A DNA stretch of 37,746 nucleotides from Planctomycetota bacterium. Lineage in GTDB: Bacteria > Planctomycetota > JACQVX01. The position numbers and the translations under genes were made by a program. Position 1 is the first letter of the stretch; every line of letters begins with the position of its first letter. Positions 17,201 through 25,744 of this stretch are shown piece by piece. The notes below the pieces were generated by a model that saw nothing but the letters and a program-made list of their open reading frames with translations, ran no database searches and was not told the DNA's origin. The stretch covers positions 1 through 37,746 of the forward strand of contig JACQVX010000084.1 of assembly GCA_016209495.1 (NCBI GenBank). Reading direction: 5' to 3'.

Positions 17201-17236
17201 CGCCCACGCCCACGCCCACGCCCACGCCCAAGCCCA
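17201..17236. repeat. CGCCCA hexamer array, six units
   Basis: Five perfect CGCCCA units and one AGCCCA unit, the most regular of the four intergenic tracts. It lies in the 331-nt gap 17154-17484 between divergent lpxB and the pyrimidine operon, about 45-80 nt upstream of the predicted lpxB start. Apart from this tract and the two promoters, I see nothing in the gap. Confidence 0.9.
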
Positions 17237-17432
17237 GGAACGCGGGCACGGGCATGCCCAGGCCCCCGGCCCCGCGAACGGTCGCTCCACGGGCGCGTCG
17301 GCGCGATGGGTCGTCGCCCGTCGTCGACACACGCGTGGTGAGGGCTCTCGCTCCTGGCCTCGCGACGCCTCGCCCGGCCTCGGTGTGGACGCCCGGATTG
17401 CCTCACAGGCTCGGAGACGGCCGCTGCCACCA

Positions 17433-17461
17433 TTGACCCCGGGTCCCGAGGCCAGTAGATT
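17433..17461 (+). promoter_or_regulatory. sigma70-type promoter of the 17485-29262 operon
   Basis: TTGACC (17433-17438, five of six consensus bases), a 17-nt spacer and TAGATT (17456-17461). The expected start is near 17468, leaving a leader of about 17 nt with GGGAGGTGA before the ATG at 17485. Confidence 0.62.
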
Positions 17462-17484
17462 GCGGCCCCCCCGGGAGGTGACTC

Positions 17485-18360
17485 ATGCCCAGGACCGTGC
17501 GTTGCGGGCTCATCCAGGCCTCCACCCCGCTGGACGGCCGTCAGCCGCCCGAGGTCATCAAGAAGGCCATGGTGGAGAAGCACCTGGGGCTCATCCAGGA
17601 GGCCTCGCGGCAGGGGGTGAAGGTCCTCTGCCTGCAAGAGCTGTTCTACGGGCCCTACTTCTGCGCCGAGCAGGACCGGAAGTGGTACGCCCTCGCGGAG
17701 CGGGTCCCCGGGGGGCCCACCACGCGGCTCATGCAGGAGCAGGCGCGGCGCCAGGAGATGGCCATGGTGGTCCCGATCTACGAGGAGGAGATGACCGGGG
17801 TCTACTACAACACGGCCGTGGTCATCGGTCCCGACGGGGCATACCTGGGGAAGTACCGCAAGCACCACATCCCGCACTGCGCCCCCGGATTCTGGGAGAA
17901 GTTCTACTTCAAGCCCGGGAACCTGGGCTACCCGGTCTTCCAGACCCCCTGGGCCACCATCGGGGTCTACATCTGCTACGACCGCCACTTCCCCGAGGGG
18001 GCGCGGATCCTGGGCCTGAAGGGGGCGGAGGTGATCTTCAACCCCTCGGCCACGGTGGCGGGGCTCTCCGAGTACCTGTGGAAGCTGGAGCAGCCGGCCC
18101 ACGCCGTGGCCAACGGCTACTATTGCGGGGCCATCAACCGCGTGGGGCGCGAGCAGCCCTGGGATATCGGGGAGTTCTACGGCAGCTCCTACTTCTGCGA
18201 CCCGCGGGGGCGGGTCATCGCGGAGGGGAGTCGCGACCGGGACCAGGTGGTGGTGGCGGACCTGGACCTGGACCGGATCCAGGAGGTGCGGGACACCTGG
18301 CAGTTCTTCCGGGACCGGCGCCCGGAGACCTACCAGGAGCTGGGCCAGCTCCTGCCGTAG
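17485..18360 (+). CDS. pydC: beta-ureidopropionase (nitrilase superfamily)
   Basis: 291 residues of the nitrilase fold. The catalytic triad is visible: E52 in LCLQELFYGPYFC, K126 in GKYRKHHIPH and C164 in IGVYICYDRHFPEG. The sequence around them (CAEQDRKWYALAE, INRVGREQPWDIGEFYGSSY) fits N-carbamoyl-beta-alanine amidohydrolases; N-carbamoylputrescine amidase is the main alternative. The predicted reaction is N-carbamoyl-beta-alanine to beta-alanine, CO2 and ammonia, the last step of reductive pyrimidine degradation. Dihydropyrimidinase, the enzyme of the preceding step, lies two genes downstream, which supports this reading. A good promoter and a GGGAGGTGA site precede the ATG. First gene of a ten-gene run. 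Confidence 0.87.
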   Translation: MPRTVRCGLIQASTPLDGRQPPEVIKKAMVEKHLGLIQEASRQGVKVLCLQELFYGPYFCAEQDRKWYALAERVPGGPTTRLMQEQARRQEMAMVVPIYEEEMTGVYYNTAVVIGPDGAYLGKYRKHHIPHCAPGFWEKFYFKPGNLGYPVFQTPWATIGVYICYDRHFPEGARILGLKGAEVIFNPSATVAGLSEYLWKLEQPAHAVANGYYCGAINRVGREQPWDIGEFYGSSYFCDPRGRVIAEGSRDRDQVVVADLDLDRIQEVRDTWQFFRDRRPETYQELGQLLP

Positions 18361-18382
18361 CGGACCGGACGGAGGGACGACC

Positions 18383-19861
18383 GTGGAGACCTGGCGCAAC
18401 TTCATCGACGGGGAGTGGGTCGAGTCGGCCAGCGGCCGCGCCCAGGAGGACACCAACCCGGCGGACACCGGCGAGGTCCTGGGGCGTGCCCCGTGTTCCA
18501 CGGGCGAGGAGGCCCGCGGGGCGGTGGACGCGGCGCGCCGTGCCCTGCCGGCCTGGCGCGCCACCCCGGCCCCGGTCCGCGCCCGGGTCATCGGGAAGGC
18601 GGCGGAGGTCCTCTCGCGCCGCGCCGAGGAGGTGGCCCGGCTCCTCACGCGGGAGGAGGGGAAGGTCCTCCGGGAGGCGCGGGGCGAGGTGGCCAAGAGT
18701 GTCAACATCCTGGAGTTCATGGCGGGGGAGGGGCGCAGGCTCAACGGGGAGACGGTCCCCAGCGAGCTCGCGAGGACCTTCGCCTGCACCCTGCGGGCCC
18801 CCCTGGGGGTGGTGGGGCTCATCACCCCGTGGAACTTCCCGGTCTGCATCCCCTGCTGGAAGATCGCCCCGGCCCTGGTGGCGGGGAACACGGTGGTCTT
18901 CAAGCCCGCCTCCCTCACCCCGGCCACGGCGGTGGAGGTGGTGCGGGTCTTCGAGGAGGCGGGGGTGCCCCGCGGGGTGCTGAACCTGGTCCATGGCGCG
19001 GGTGGCGAGGTGGGCCAGGCCCTGGTGGAGCACCCGGAGGTGCGGGCCCTCTCCTTCACCGGCTCCAACGAGGTGGGGACCCGGCTCTACTCCGACGGGG
19101 CGCGGCAGCTCAAGAAGGTGCAGTGCGAGATGGGGGGCAAGAACCCCATCGTGGTCCTGGACGACGCCGATCTGGGGCTGGCGGTGGAGGCCACGGTGCA
19201 GGGGGCCTTCGGCTCCACGGGGCAGCGCTGCACGGCCACCTCCCGGGCCATCGTCGTGCACGCGGTGGCGGACGAGTTCGTGGAGAGGGTCGTGGCCCGG
19301 GCCCGCCGGTTCCGGGTGGGGAACGGTCTCGACCCCGCCGTGGACATGGGCCCCTCGGTGGACGAGCGGCAACTCGAGACGGTCCTCGGGGCCATGGACC
19401 GGGCCCGCTCCGAGGGGGCCCGCTGCCGGACCGGGGGGACCCGCCTCGCCGAGGGGGACCTCTCCCGAGGGTTCTTCAGCGCCCCCGCGGTCTTCGACGA
19501 GGTCTCGCCGTCCATGCGATTGGCCCAGGACGAGGTCTTCGGCCCCGTCCTGGCGGTCCTGCGGGTGGGGGACCTGGAGGAGGCCATAGAGGTGGCCAAC
19601 GGCGTGCGCTTCGGCCTCTCCTCCTCGGTCTACACCTCCGACGTGTCGCGGGCCTTCCGCTTCACCGAGGCCATCGAGACGGGGATCGTCCACGTCAACA
19701 ACCCCACCATGGGGGGCGAGGCCCAGTTGCCCTTCGGGGGGATGAAGGCCACGGGGGTGGGCCTGCGGGAGCAGGGTCACGTGGCCCTGGATTTCTTCAC
19801 GGAGTTGAAGACGGTCTACCTGGACTACACGGGCACGAAGCGGGAGTCGAACATCTTCTAG
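18383..19861 (+). CDS. NAD(P)-dependent aldehyde dehydrogenase
   Basis: 492 residues, full length for the ALDH superfamily. Landmarks are [31 protein letters not shown] (cofactor pocket), SFTGSNEVG, the general base E249 in QCEMGGKNP and the nucleophile C283 in [12 protein letters not shown], then [13 protein letters not shown]. The GTG at 18383 has GGAGGGACGA upstream. In this cluster the substrate could be malonate semialdehyde, derived from beta-alanine, or another semialdehyde; the sequence also resembles 2-oxoglutarate-semialdehyde dehydrogenases. The GQRCTA site is that of a classical hydrolytic dehydrogenase, but this does not exclude CoA acylation. No aminotransferase or dihydropyrimidine dehydrogenase gene is present in the cluster, so the pathway as encoded here is incomplete. 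Confidence 0.85.
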   Translation: METWRNFIDGEWVESASGRAQEDTNPADTGEVLGRAPCSTGEEARGAVDAARRALPAWRATPAPVRARVIGKAAEVLSRRAEEVARLLTREEGKVLREARGEVAKSVNILEFMAGEGRRLNGETVPSELARTFACTLRAPLGVVGLITPWNFPVCIPCWKIAPALVAGNTVVFKPASLTPATAVEVVRVFEEAGVPRGVLNLVHGAGGEVGQALVEHPEVRALSFTGSNEVGTRLYSDGARQLKKVQCEMGGKNPIVVLDDADLGLAVEATVQGAFGSTGQRCTATSRAIVVHAVADEFVERVVARARRFRVGNGLDPAVDMGPSVDERQLETVLGAMDRARSEGARCRTGGTRLAEGDLSRGFFSAPAVFDEVSPSMRLAQDEVFGPVLAVLRVGDLEEAIEVANGVRFGLSSSVYTSDVSRAFRFTEAIETGIVHVNNPTMGGEAQLPFGGMKATGVGLREQGHVALDFFTELKTVYLDYTGTKRESNIF

Positions 19862-19870
19862 GAGGCGCCC

Positions 19871-21280
19871 ATGGGGATCCTCATCCGTCAAGGCGACGTC
19901 GTCACCGCCACCGATCGCTACACGGGGGACATCTACGTGGAGAACGGCCACGTGGCGGCCCTGGGCCGGGACCTCTCGGCCTTCCGGCGAGCGGGGGACG
20001 AGGTGGTGGAGGCCGGCGAACTCCTGGTCTTCCCCGGGGGGATCGACGCCCACACCCACATGGAGCTCCCCTTCATGGGCACGGTGAGCACGGACGACTT
20101 CCGGGACGGGACCGTGGCCGCGGCCCTGGGGGGGACCACCGGGATCATCGACTTCGCCATCCCCGCCAAGGGCGACGGCCTCCTGGACACCCTGGCCCGC
20201 TGGCACGAGAAGGCGAACGGAAGGGCGGTCGTGGACTACGCCTTCCACATGGCGGTGGTGGACTGGAACGAGCGGATCCGCGACGAGATCCCGCTCGTGG
20301 CGGAGCGGGGCGTCACCTCCTTCAAGACCTTCACCGCCTACAAGGGGGTCCTGGGGATCGACGACGGGCAGCTCTTCTCGATCCTGCGCCGGGTGCGCGA
20401 GGCCGGGGGCCTCGTGACCGTCCACGCGGTGAACGGCGACGTCCTCTCGGTCCTGGCCGAGGAGTTCGTGCGGGAGGGCACGACGGGCCCCGAGTACCAC
20501 TACCAGACCCAGCCCAACTGCATGGAGGCGGAGGCCACCCACCGCTCCTTCGCCCTGGCGGGCCTCGCCCGGCAGGGGGTCTATATCGTCCACATGACCT
20601 GCGGCGAGTCCCTGGACGAGCTCCGGCAGGCCCGCCGCGCGGGACTCACGGCCTACGGGGAGACCTGCGTACAGTACGCCCTCCTGGACGAGTCGCTCTA
20701 CCACAAGCCGGACTTCGAGGGGGCGAAGTACGTCCTCTCGCCGCCGCTCCGGTCGCGCAAGGACACGGAGGAGGTGTGGCGGGCCCTGGCGGACGGGACC
20801 CTCTCCACGGTGGCCACGGACCACTGCCCCTTCAACTTCCAGGGGCAGAAGGACCGGGGCCGGCCGCCCCTTGCGGACTTCCGCCGGATCCCCAACGGCC
20901 TGCCGGGGGTCGAGGAGCGCATGAGCCTGCTCTACACCTACGGCGTGGCCGCGGGGCGAATCAGCCTGAACCGCTTCGTCCAGCTCACCTCCACCAACGT
21001 GGCGCGGATCTTCGGCCTGCACCCCCGCAAGGGGACCATCGCCGTGGGGAGCGACGCGGACCTGGTCCTCTACGACCCGCGGTGGGAGGGGACCTACAGC
21101 GCGCGCCGCCAGGCCTCCCGCTGCGACACGAACGTCTACGAGGGCTGGAGGCAGCAGGGGCGGGTGGTCCACACGATCCAGCGTGGGCGCTTCCTGGTGC
21201 GGGACGGGCGCTTCGTGGGCGAGGAGGGCGGAGGCCGCTTCATCGAGCGCCCGCGCTTCGACCCCCTCCAGGCCCAGTAG
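19871..21280 (+). CDS. hydA: dihydropyrimidinase / D-hydantoinase
   Basis: 469 residues, full length. All binuclear metal ligands of the cyclic amidohydrolase are visible: H61 and H63 in DAHTHMELPF, the carboxylated Lys K152 in SFKTFTAYKG, H185 in VTVHAVNGD, H241 in YIVHMTCGES and D317 in STVATDHCPF. It opens dihydrouracil and dihydrothymine (or hydantoins) to N-carbamoyl amino acids, which the beta-ureidopropionase would then cleave. ELPFMGTVSTDDF next to the metal site is typical of dihydropyrimidinases rather than dihydroorotases or allantoinases. The ATG has an AGGAGG-type site, and the aldehyde dehydrogenase gene ends 9 nt upstream. Confidence 0.92.
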   Translation: MGILIRQGDVVTATDRYTGDIYVENGHVAALGRDLSAFRRAGDEVVEAGELLVFPGGIDAHTHMELPFMGTVSTDDFRDGTVAAALGGTTGIIDFAIPAKGDGLLDTLARWHEKANGRAVVDYAFHMAVVDWNERIRDEIPLVAERGVTSFKTFTAYKGVLGIDDGQLFSILRRVREAGGLVTVHAVNGDVLSVLAEEFVREGTTGPEYHYQTQPNCMEAEATHRSFALAGLARQGVYIVHMTCGESLDELRQARRAGLTAYGETCVQYALLDESLYHKPDFEGAKYVLSPPLRSRKDTEEVWRALADGTLSTVATDHCPFNFQGQKDRGRPPLADFRRIPNGLPGVEERMSLLYTYGVAAGRISLNRFVQLTSTNVARIFGLHPRKGTIAVGSDADLVLYDPRWEGTYSARRQASRCDTNVYEGWRQQGRVVHTIQRGRFLVRDGRFVGEEGGGRFIERPRFDPLQAQ

Positions 21281-21285
21281 GGCGC

Positions 21286-22158
21286 GTGGGGCAGACGCCG
21301 GGACACCCGGGGATTCCCGACCGCCTCGGCGCGCGGCTGGCCGAGGCCGCGCGGGCCGCTCGGGGGCTCCTGGGGGACCCCAGGCCCAGGGTGGGGCTCA
21401 TCCTGGGGTCGGGCCTGGGGGGGTTCGAGCGCCGGGTGGAGGGGGCCCGCTCCTGCGGCTACGGGGCCGTCCCGGGCCTGGTCCAGTCCACGGTGGAGGG
21501 CCACGCGGGCCGGCTGGTGGCGGGTCTCGTGGGGGGGGTCGAGACCCTGGTCCTGTCCGGCCGGCTGCACGCCTACGAGGGCCACCCGGTGGCCGACTGC
21601 GCCTTCCCCGCGCGGCTGGCAGCGTCCCTGGGGGTGCGGGGGCTCGTGCTCACCAACTCCGCCGGGGGGATCCGCGCGGACCTGTCCCCGGGGGACCTGA
21701 TGCTCATCGAGGACCACATGAACCTCTCCGGGCGCAATCCCCTGGTGGGCCCCCACGACGCGGCCCTGGGGCCGCGGTTCCCGGACATGACGGAGGCCTA
21801 CTCCCGCCGGTTGCGGGAGGCGGCCCTGGGGGCGGCGGCGGCCCTCGGGCTCCCGCTCGCCCGCGGGGTCTACGCGGTCCTGGGGGGGCCTTCCTACGAG
21901 ACCCCGGCCGAGATCCGCGCCCTGGGCGCCCTGGGGGCCGACGCGGTGGGGATGAGCACGGTCTACGAGGTGGTGGCGGCCCGCCAGATGGGGGTGGAGG
22001 TCCTGGGGATCTCCTGCGTGACGAACCGCGCCGCCGGGACGGGCAACGGGGCGCTCTCCCACCAGGAGGTCCTGGAGGTGGGGGAGCGGGTGCGGGGCGC
22101 GTTCGAGCGGCTCCTAGAGGCCGTGATCCCGCGGGTGGCTGCCGCCGTGGAGGGATAG
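21286..22158 (+). CDS. punA: purine nucleoside phosphorylase
   Basis: 290 residues of the trimeric PNP/MTAP family (NP-I). Motifs are VGLILGSGLGGFERRV (phosphate loop), STVEGHAG, SGRLHAYEGH with the conserved His, LVLTNSAGGIRADLSPGDLM, GGPSYETPAEIRAL, GMSTVYEVVAARQMGVEVLG and SCVTNRAAG (base-binding Asn). The reaction is phosphorolysis of inosine or guanosine to the free base and ribose-1-phosphate. The LTNSAGG and CVTN motifs favour 6-oxopurine specificity over methylthioadenosine. The GTG at 21286 lies 5 nt after the dihydropyrimidinase stop. Its bases would feed the phosphoribosyltransferase encoded at 25192. Confidence 0.9.
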   Translation: MGQTPGHPGIPDRLGARLAEAARAARGLLGDPRPRVGLILGSGLGGFERRVEGARSCGYGAVPGLVQSTVEGHAGRLVAGLVGGVETLVLSGRLHAYEGHPVADCAFPARLAASLGVRGLVLTNSAGGIRADLSPGDLMLIEDHMNLSGRNPLVGPHDAALGPRFPDMTEAYSRRLREAALGAAAALGLPLARGVYAVLGGPSYETPAEIRALGALGADAVGMSTVYEVVAARQMGVEVLGISCVTNRAAGTGNGALSHQEVLEVGERVRGAFERLLEAVIPRVAAAVEG

Positions 22159-22161
22159 GGC

Positions 22162-23487
22162 GTGGCCATCCTGATCGAGGACGCCTGGGTCGTCACCATG
22201 GACGCCGACCGGCGCGTGGTGCGGGGCTCGGTCCTCGTGGAGGGGGGGCGCATCGCCGCGGTGGGGGAGGTGGACCCCTCGGAGACGGAGGGGCCGGCGG
22301 TGGAGCGCATCGCCGCGGGGGGGCGGGTCCTCCTGCCGGGCCTGGTGCAGACCCACGTCCACCTCTGCCAGACCCTCTTCCGGAACCAGGCGGACGACCT
22401 GGAGCTCCTGGACTGGCTCTCCCGCCGGATCTGGCCCATGGAGGCGGCCCACGACGAGGCCTCCGTGCGGGCCAGCGCCCGGCTGGGGATCGCGGAGCTC
22501 CTGAAGGGGGGGACCACCACGGTCCTGGACATGGGGACGGTGCGCCACACGGGGGTCATATTCGAGGAGGCCCGCCGCATGGGCATCCGCGGGGCCTTCG
22601 GCAAGGTCATGATGGACCACCCGGAGTGTCCCGAGGGGCTGCGGGAGCCTACCGACGAGGTCCTGGCGGAGTGCGCCTCGCTGGCGGAGCGCTGGCACGG
22701 CCAGGCCGGGGGGAGGCTGCGCTACGCCTACGCCCCGCGCTTCGCGGTCTCGTGCACCGAGGGGCTGCTCCGCGAGACCGCGCGGCTGGCCCGCCGGGGC
22801 GGTTGCCTGGTGCACACCCACGCCTCGGAGAACCGGAAGGAGCTGGAGCTGGTGCGGCGGCTCCACGGCCGCGGGAACATCGAGCTCCTCGGGGAGCTGG
22901 GGCTCCTGGGCCCGGACTGCTGCATCGCCCACTGCGTCCACGTCACCGAGCGGGATATGGATCGACTGCGGGACTCGGGGAGCCACGTCCTGCACTGCCC
23001 CTCCTCGAACCTCAAGCTGGCCTCCGGCGTCGCCCCCGTGCCGGAGATGCGCCTCCGGGGCATCTCCGTCTCCCTGGGGGCCGATGGGGCCCCGTGCAAC
23101 AACAACCTGGACATGTTCACCGAGATGCGCCAGGCGGCCCTGGTCCAGAAGGTCCGCCTGGGCCCCACGGCCATGCCGGCCGCCGAGGTGGTGGCCATGG
23201 CCACCGTGGGCGGGGCCCGGGCCCTGGGCCTCGCCGGCGAGGTGGGTTCCATCGAGCCGGGGAAGCGGGCCGACCTGATCCTGGTGGACCTGGAGCGGCT
23301 ACACTCGGTGCCGGGGAACGACCTTTACGGGCGGCTGGTCTACTCGGCTCGCGCCACCGACGTGGTCCTCACCATGGTGGACGGGCGGGTGGTGGCCCGG
23401 GACGGGATGCTGCTGGTGGACGACGAGGCGGACGTGGTGCGGACGGCGCTGCGCGAGGCCGAGGCCTTGACGCGGCGCGTGGCCTGA
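22162..23487 (+). CDS. amidohydrolase, SAH/MTA deaminase or related purine deaminase (MtaD/SsnA type)
   Basis: 441 residues of the metal-dependent amidohydrolase superfamily. Ligands are H65 and H67 in VQTHVHLCQTLFRNQADDLE, H220 in VHTHASENRKE, H257 in IAHCVHVTE and D308 in SLGADGAPCNNNLDMFTEMR. The family includes MtaD, SsnA, guanine and 8-oxoguanine deaminases and TrzA. LLDWLSRRIWPMEAA and the GAPCNNNLDMF loop occur across several of these, so the substrate is not decided by sequence. With a PNP immediately upstream (3-nt gap) and a phosphoribosyltransferase downstream, a purine base or adenosine derivative is the likely substrate. GTG start at 22162. Confidence 0.82.
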   Translation: MAILIEDAWVVTMDADRRVVRGSVLVEGGRIAAVGEVDPSETEGPAVERIAAGGRVLLPGLVQTHVHLCQTLFRNQADDLELLDWLSRRIWPMEAAHDEASVRASARLGIAELLKGGTTTVLDMGTVRHTGVIFEEARRMGIRGAFGKVMMDHPECPEGLREPTDEVLAECASLAERWHGQAGGRLRYAYAPRFAVSCTEGLLRETARLARRGGCLVHTHASENRKELELVRRLHGRGNIELLGELGLLGPDCCIAHCVHVTERDMDRLRDSGSHVLHCPSSNLKLASGVAPVPEMRLRGISVSLGADGAPCNNNLDMFTEMRQAALVQKVRLGPTAMPAAEVVAMATVGGARALGLAGEVGSIEPGKRADLILVDLERLHSVPGNDLYGRLVYSARATDVVLTMVDGRVVARDGMLLVDDEADVVRTALREAEALTRRVA

Positions 23488-23501
23488 GGAGGGTACGGCG
23501 C

Positions 23502-23678
23502 ATGTCCCAGGCGAGCTACGACGAGAAGGTCCGTGCGCTGGAGCGGAGGCTCTCGGAGATGAAGACGCGCATCGCGGAGCTCCGGGCCTCGGAGGAGGTC
23601 CGGGCCATCGTGGACCTCGAGGCGCCGCGCGAGGCCGCCCCCCACGGCCACGCCCCCGCGCCCGGGCACGGGCACTGA
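23502..23678 (+). CDS. 58-residue coiled-coil protein with His-rich tail
   Basis: A small protein with a strong ribosome-binding site (GAGGAGGG, 8 nt before the ATG), 14 nt after the deaminase stop and 2 nt before the next gene. Residues 1-40 form one charged amphipathic helix (ASYDEKVRALERRLSEMKTR, heptad-like) suited to a coiled coil. The last 12 residues carry four His (PHGHAPAPGHGH), a possible metal-binding or flexible tail. No enzyme motif, signal peptide or membrane span is present. I do not recognise a family. The DNA that encodes the tail (about 23640-23675) resembles the intergenic CACGCC tracts, so the tail may derive from such a tract. Tight spacing on both sides supports expression as part of the operon. 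Confidence 0.65.
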   Translation: MSQASYDEKVRALERRLSEMKTRIAELRASEEVRAIVDLEAPREAAPHGHAPAPGHGH

Positions 23679-23680
23679 CC

Positions 23681-25195
23681 GTGCGCGGCCTCGCGAGGGC
23701 GGCCCTCCTGGGGCTGGCCGCGGCCGGAGCGGCGCTCGCCCAGACGGACGAGCGGGAGGCCTTCGCCCGCCGGCTGGACCCGCGGCGCACCGCGGACAAG
23801 TACGCGCGCAAGGACGCGGTGAAGGACCTCCGGGGGAAGAACGCCCCCTGGGCCACGGAACTGCTGCTCGGGGCCTTCCTGGACCCGGAGGCCATCGTCC
23901 GGGACTGGGCCTTCGAGACCCTGGAGGACGTCCCCGACGAGGGTTCGCTGGACCTCATCATCGGCGCCCTGCTCCACGCCGACGACTTCGTGCGTGAGAA
24001 CGTCTGCGACCTCCTGGGGCACCGGCGCTCGGCCGGGGCCGTGGGGCCGCTCCTGAAGGTCCTCGGGAAGTACCGGGAGACCGGGGCCCGCGCGGCGGCG
24101 GCCAGGGCCCTGGGGCGTATCGGGGACGCGGCGGCCTGGGACGGCCTGGAGGGGCGCCTGGGGAAGGACCGGGAGCCCCTGGTGGAGCTGGAGCTGCTCG
24201 AGGCCCTCTCCCGCATCGACGGTCCTCGGAGCGTGGACCGGCTCCTGGAGGGCTGCGCCTCGAAGGATTGGCAGGTGGCGGCGTGCGCCCTCCGGTCCCT
24301 GGCCCTGGTGGACCGGGGCCGGGGGTTCGAGCAGGCCCTGGCCCTGGCGGGCCACAAGGCCTGGCCCGTACGCTCCCACGCCATCGAGGTCCTGGGCGCC
24401 TCGCGGCGCAAGGAGGCCGTCGAACCGCTCATCGCGCGGCTCGGCGAGGAGGAGGGGCGGCTGCGCCACGACGCCTACATGGCCCTGGTGCGACTGACGG
24501 GCAACGAGGACCTGGACGCCACGCGGGAGGCCTGGGAGGGCTGGTGGCGTTTCAACAAGGACAGCTTCGACCCGGAGAAGGTCGCCGAGGGGGCCGACCG
24601 CAAGGGGAAGGAGACGACCCGTGTCAGCTACTACGGGGTGGAGGTCTTCAGCACCCGGGTGGGCTTCATCATCGACGGCTCGGGCTCCATGAAGGAGCCC
24701 ATGGGGGGCAGCTCGGAGAACAGGGATTCGCGTCGTATCGACGTGGCCCTGGCCGAGCTCCTCCGGACCGTGGACCTCCTGGAGGAGGAACGCCGCTTCA
24801 ACGTGTACGCCTACGGCACCGAACCGGTCCAGTGGCAGCCGCGGGTGCAGCAGGCCTCGCGCGCCAGCAAGGTGGCCTGCGCGAAGTGGCTCGAGCGCCT
24901 GCGCAACCCGGCGGGCTGGAGCAACCTCCACGACACGGTCCAGCGCTGCGCGGAGGACCCGGACCTGGACACGATCTTCCTCCTCTCCGACGGAGAGCCC
25001 AGCGTGGGGCGCTACAAGTTCCCGGACCGGATCTTGGAGAAGACGGAGGAGGTGAACCGCTACCGGAGGCTCCGGATCTACACCATCATGACGGCGGTCT
25101 TCGAGGGGGACGGCGCCGCCAACCGGGAGCGCAACGCCGTGGAGTTCCTCACGCGGCTGGCCGAGGGGACCGGCGGGGAGTTCCGGCGCAAGTGA
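23681..25195 (+). CDS. exported HEAT-repeat protein with C-terminal von Willebrand A domain
   Basis: 504 residues. A signal peptide (about 1-20, [13 protein letters not shown]) directs it to the periplasm. Residues 40-300 are HEAT-like helical repeats (for example [20 protein letters not shown] and [19 protein letters not shown]). The vWA domain begins near 318 ([20 protein letters not shown]) and has a complete MIDAS metal site: D332, S334, S336 in DGSGSM, T419 in NLHDTV and D437 in LLSDGEPS. It should bind a partner protein through a divalent cation. This HEAT-vWA arrangement recalls planctomycete proteins. The GTG at 23681 follows the small protein by 2 nt, and the stop overlaps the phosphoribosyltransferase start (GTGA). 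Partner unknown. Confidence 0.85.
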   Translation: MRGLARAALLGLAAAGAALAQTDEREAFARRLDPRRTADKYARKDAVKDLRGKNAPWATELLLGAFLDPEAIVRDWAFETLEDVPDEGSLDLIIGALLHADDFVRENVCDLLGHRRSAGAVGPLLKVLGKYRETGARAAAARALGRIGDAAAWDGLEGRLGKDREPLVELELLEALSRIDGPRSVDRLLEGCASKDWQVAACALRSLALVDRGRGFEQALALAGHKAWPVRSHAIEVLGASRRKEAVEPLIARLGEEEGRLRHDAYMALVRLTGNEDLDATREAWEGWWRFNKDSFDPEKVAEGADRKGKETTRVSYYGVEVFSTRVGFIIDGSGSMKEPMGGSSENRDSRRIDVALAELLRTVDLLEEERRFNVYAYGTEPVQWQPRVQQASRASKVACAKWLERLRNPAGWSNLHDTVQRCAEDPDLDTIFLLSDGEPSVGRYKFPDRILEKTEEVNRYRRLRIYTIMTAVFEGDGAANRERNAVEFLTRLAEGTGGEFRRK

Positions 25196-25734
25196 GGATC
25201 GCCCGGGAGGCCGAGCCGCCCATCGAGAGCCTGGTGGCCGCCGACCGCATCGCCGGGAGGTGCGCGGAGCTTGGGCGGGAGATCACACGGGACTACTCCG
25301 GGAAGGACCTGATCCTGGTGGGGGTCCTGAAGGGCTCCGTCATGTTCCTCTCGGACCTGATGCGGCACATCGACCTCCCGCTGACGGTGGACTACCTGCG
25401 GGTCTCCTCGTACGGGGACCGGACCGAGAGCGGGGGCGTGGTGCGCTTCGAGCTCGACCTCTCCCAGCCCGTGCGGGGCAAGCACGTCCTCATCGTGGAG
25501 GACATCGTGGACACGGGGCTCACCGTCCACTACCTCCTGAACAACCTGGCCACCCGCGAGCCCGCCAGCCTGAAGGTCTGCACCCTCCTGGACAAGCCCT
25601 CCCGCCGCCAGAAGGACGTCCCCATCGACTACCGGGGCTTCCAGGTCCCCGACACCTTCGTGGTGGGCTATGGACTGGACTACCAGGGGCGCTACCGCAA
25701 CCTGCCCTACATCGGGCGCGTCCCGGCCTCCTGA
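25192..25734 (+). CDS. hpt: hypoxanthine (guanine) phosphoribosyltransferase
   Basis: 180 residues, the normal size for bacterial HPRT. The PPi loop [16 protein letters not shown], the flexible loop [11 protein letters not shown], the PRPP motif [12 protein letters not shown] (E103, D104) and the base-binding [11 protein letters not shown] are all present. The enzyme turns hypoxanthine or guanine plus PRPP into IMP or GMP. The GTG at 25192 overlaps the vWA gene stop by 4 nt. Together with the purine nucleoside phosphorylase four genes upstream it forms a nucleoside-to-nucleotide salvage pair. Immediately downstream are two nucleotide cyclases, which use GTP and ATP. Assignment is firm. Confidence 0.94.
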   Translation: MRIAREAEPPIESLVAADRIAGRCAELGREITRDYSGKDLILVGVLKGSVMFLSDLMRHIDLPLTVDYLRVSSYGDRTESGGVVRFELDLSQPVRGKHVLIVEDIVDTGLTVHYLLNNLATREPASLKVCTLLDKPSRRQKDVPIDYRGFQVPDTFVVGYGLDYQGRYRNLPYIGRVPAS

Positions 25735-25744
25735 GCGACGGCCC

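Noticed and set aside
17184-17484. Plus-strand frame beginning with Ala-His repeats upstream of the beta-ureidopropionase gene
   Set aside because: It is the translated CGCCCA array and it continues out of frame across the real enzyme gene.
18215-21172. 985-codon open frame antisense to the aldehyde dehydrogenase and dihydropyrimidinase genes
   Set aside because: Both plus-strand genes have complete catalytic residues; the antisense translation is Pro/Arg/His-rich without motifs.
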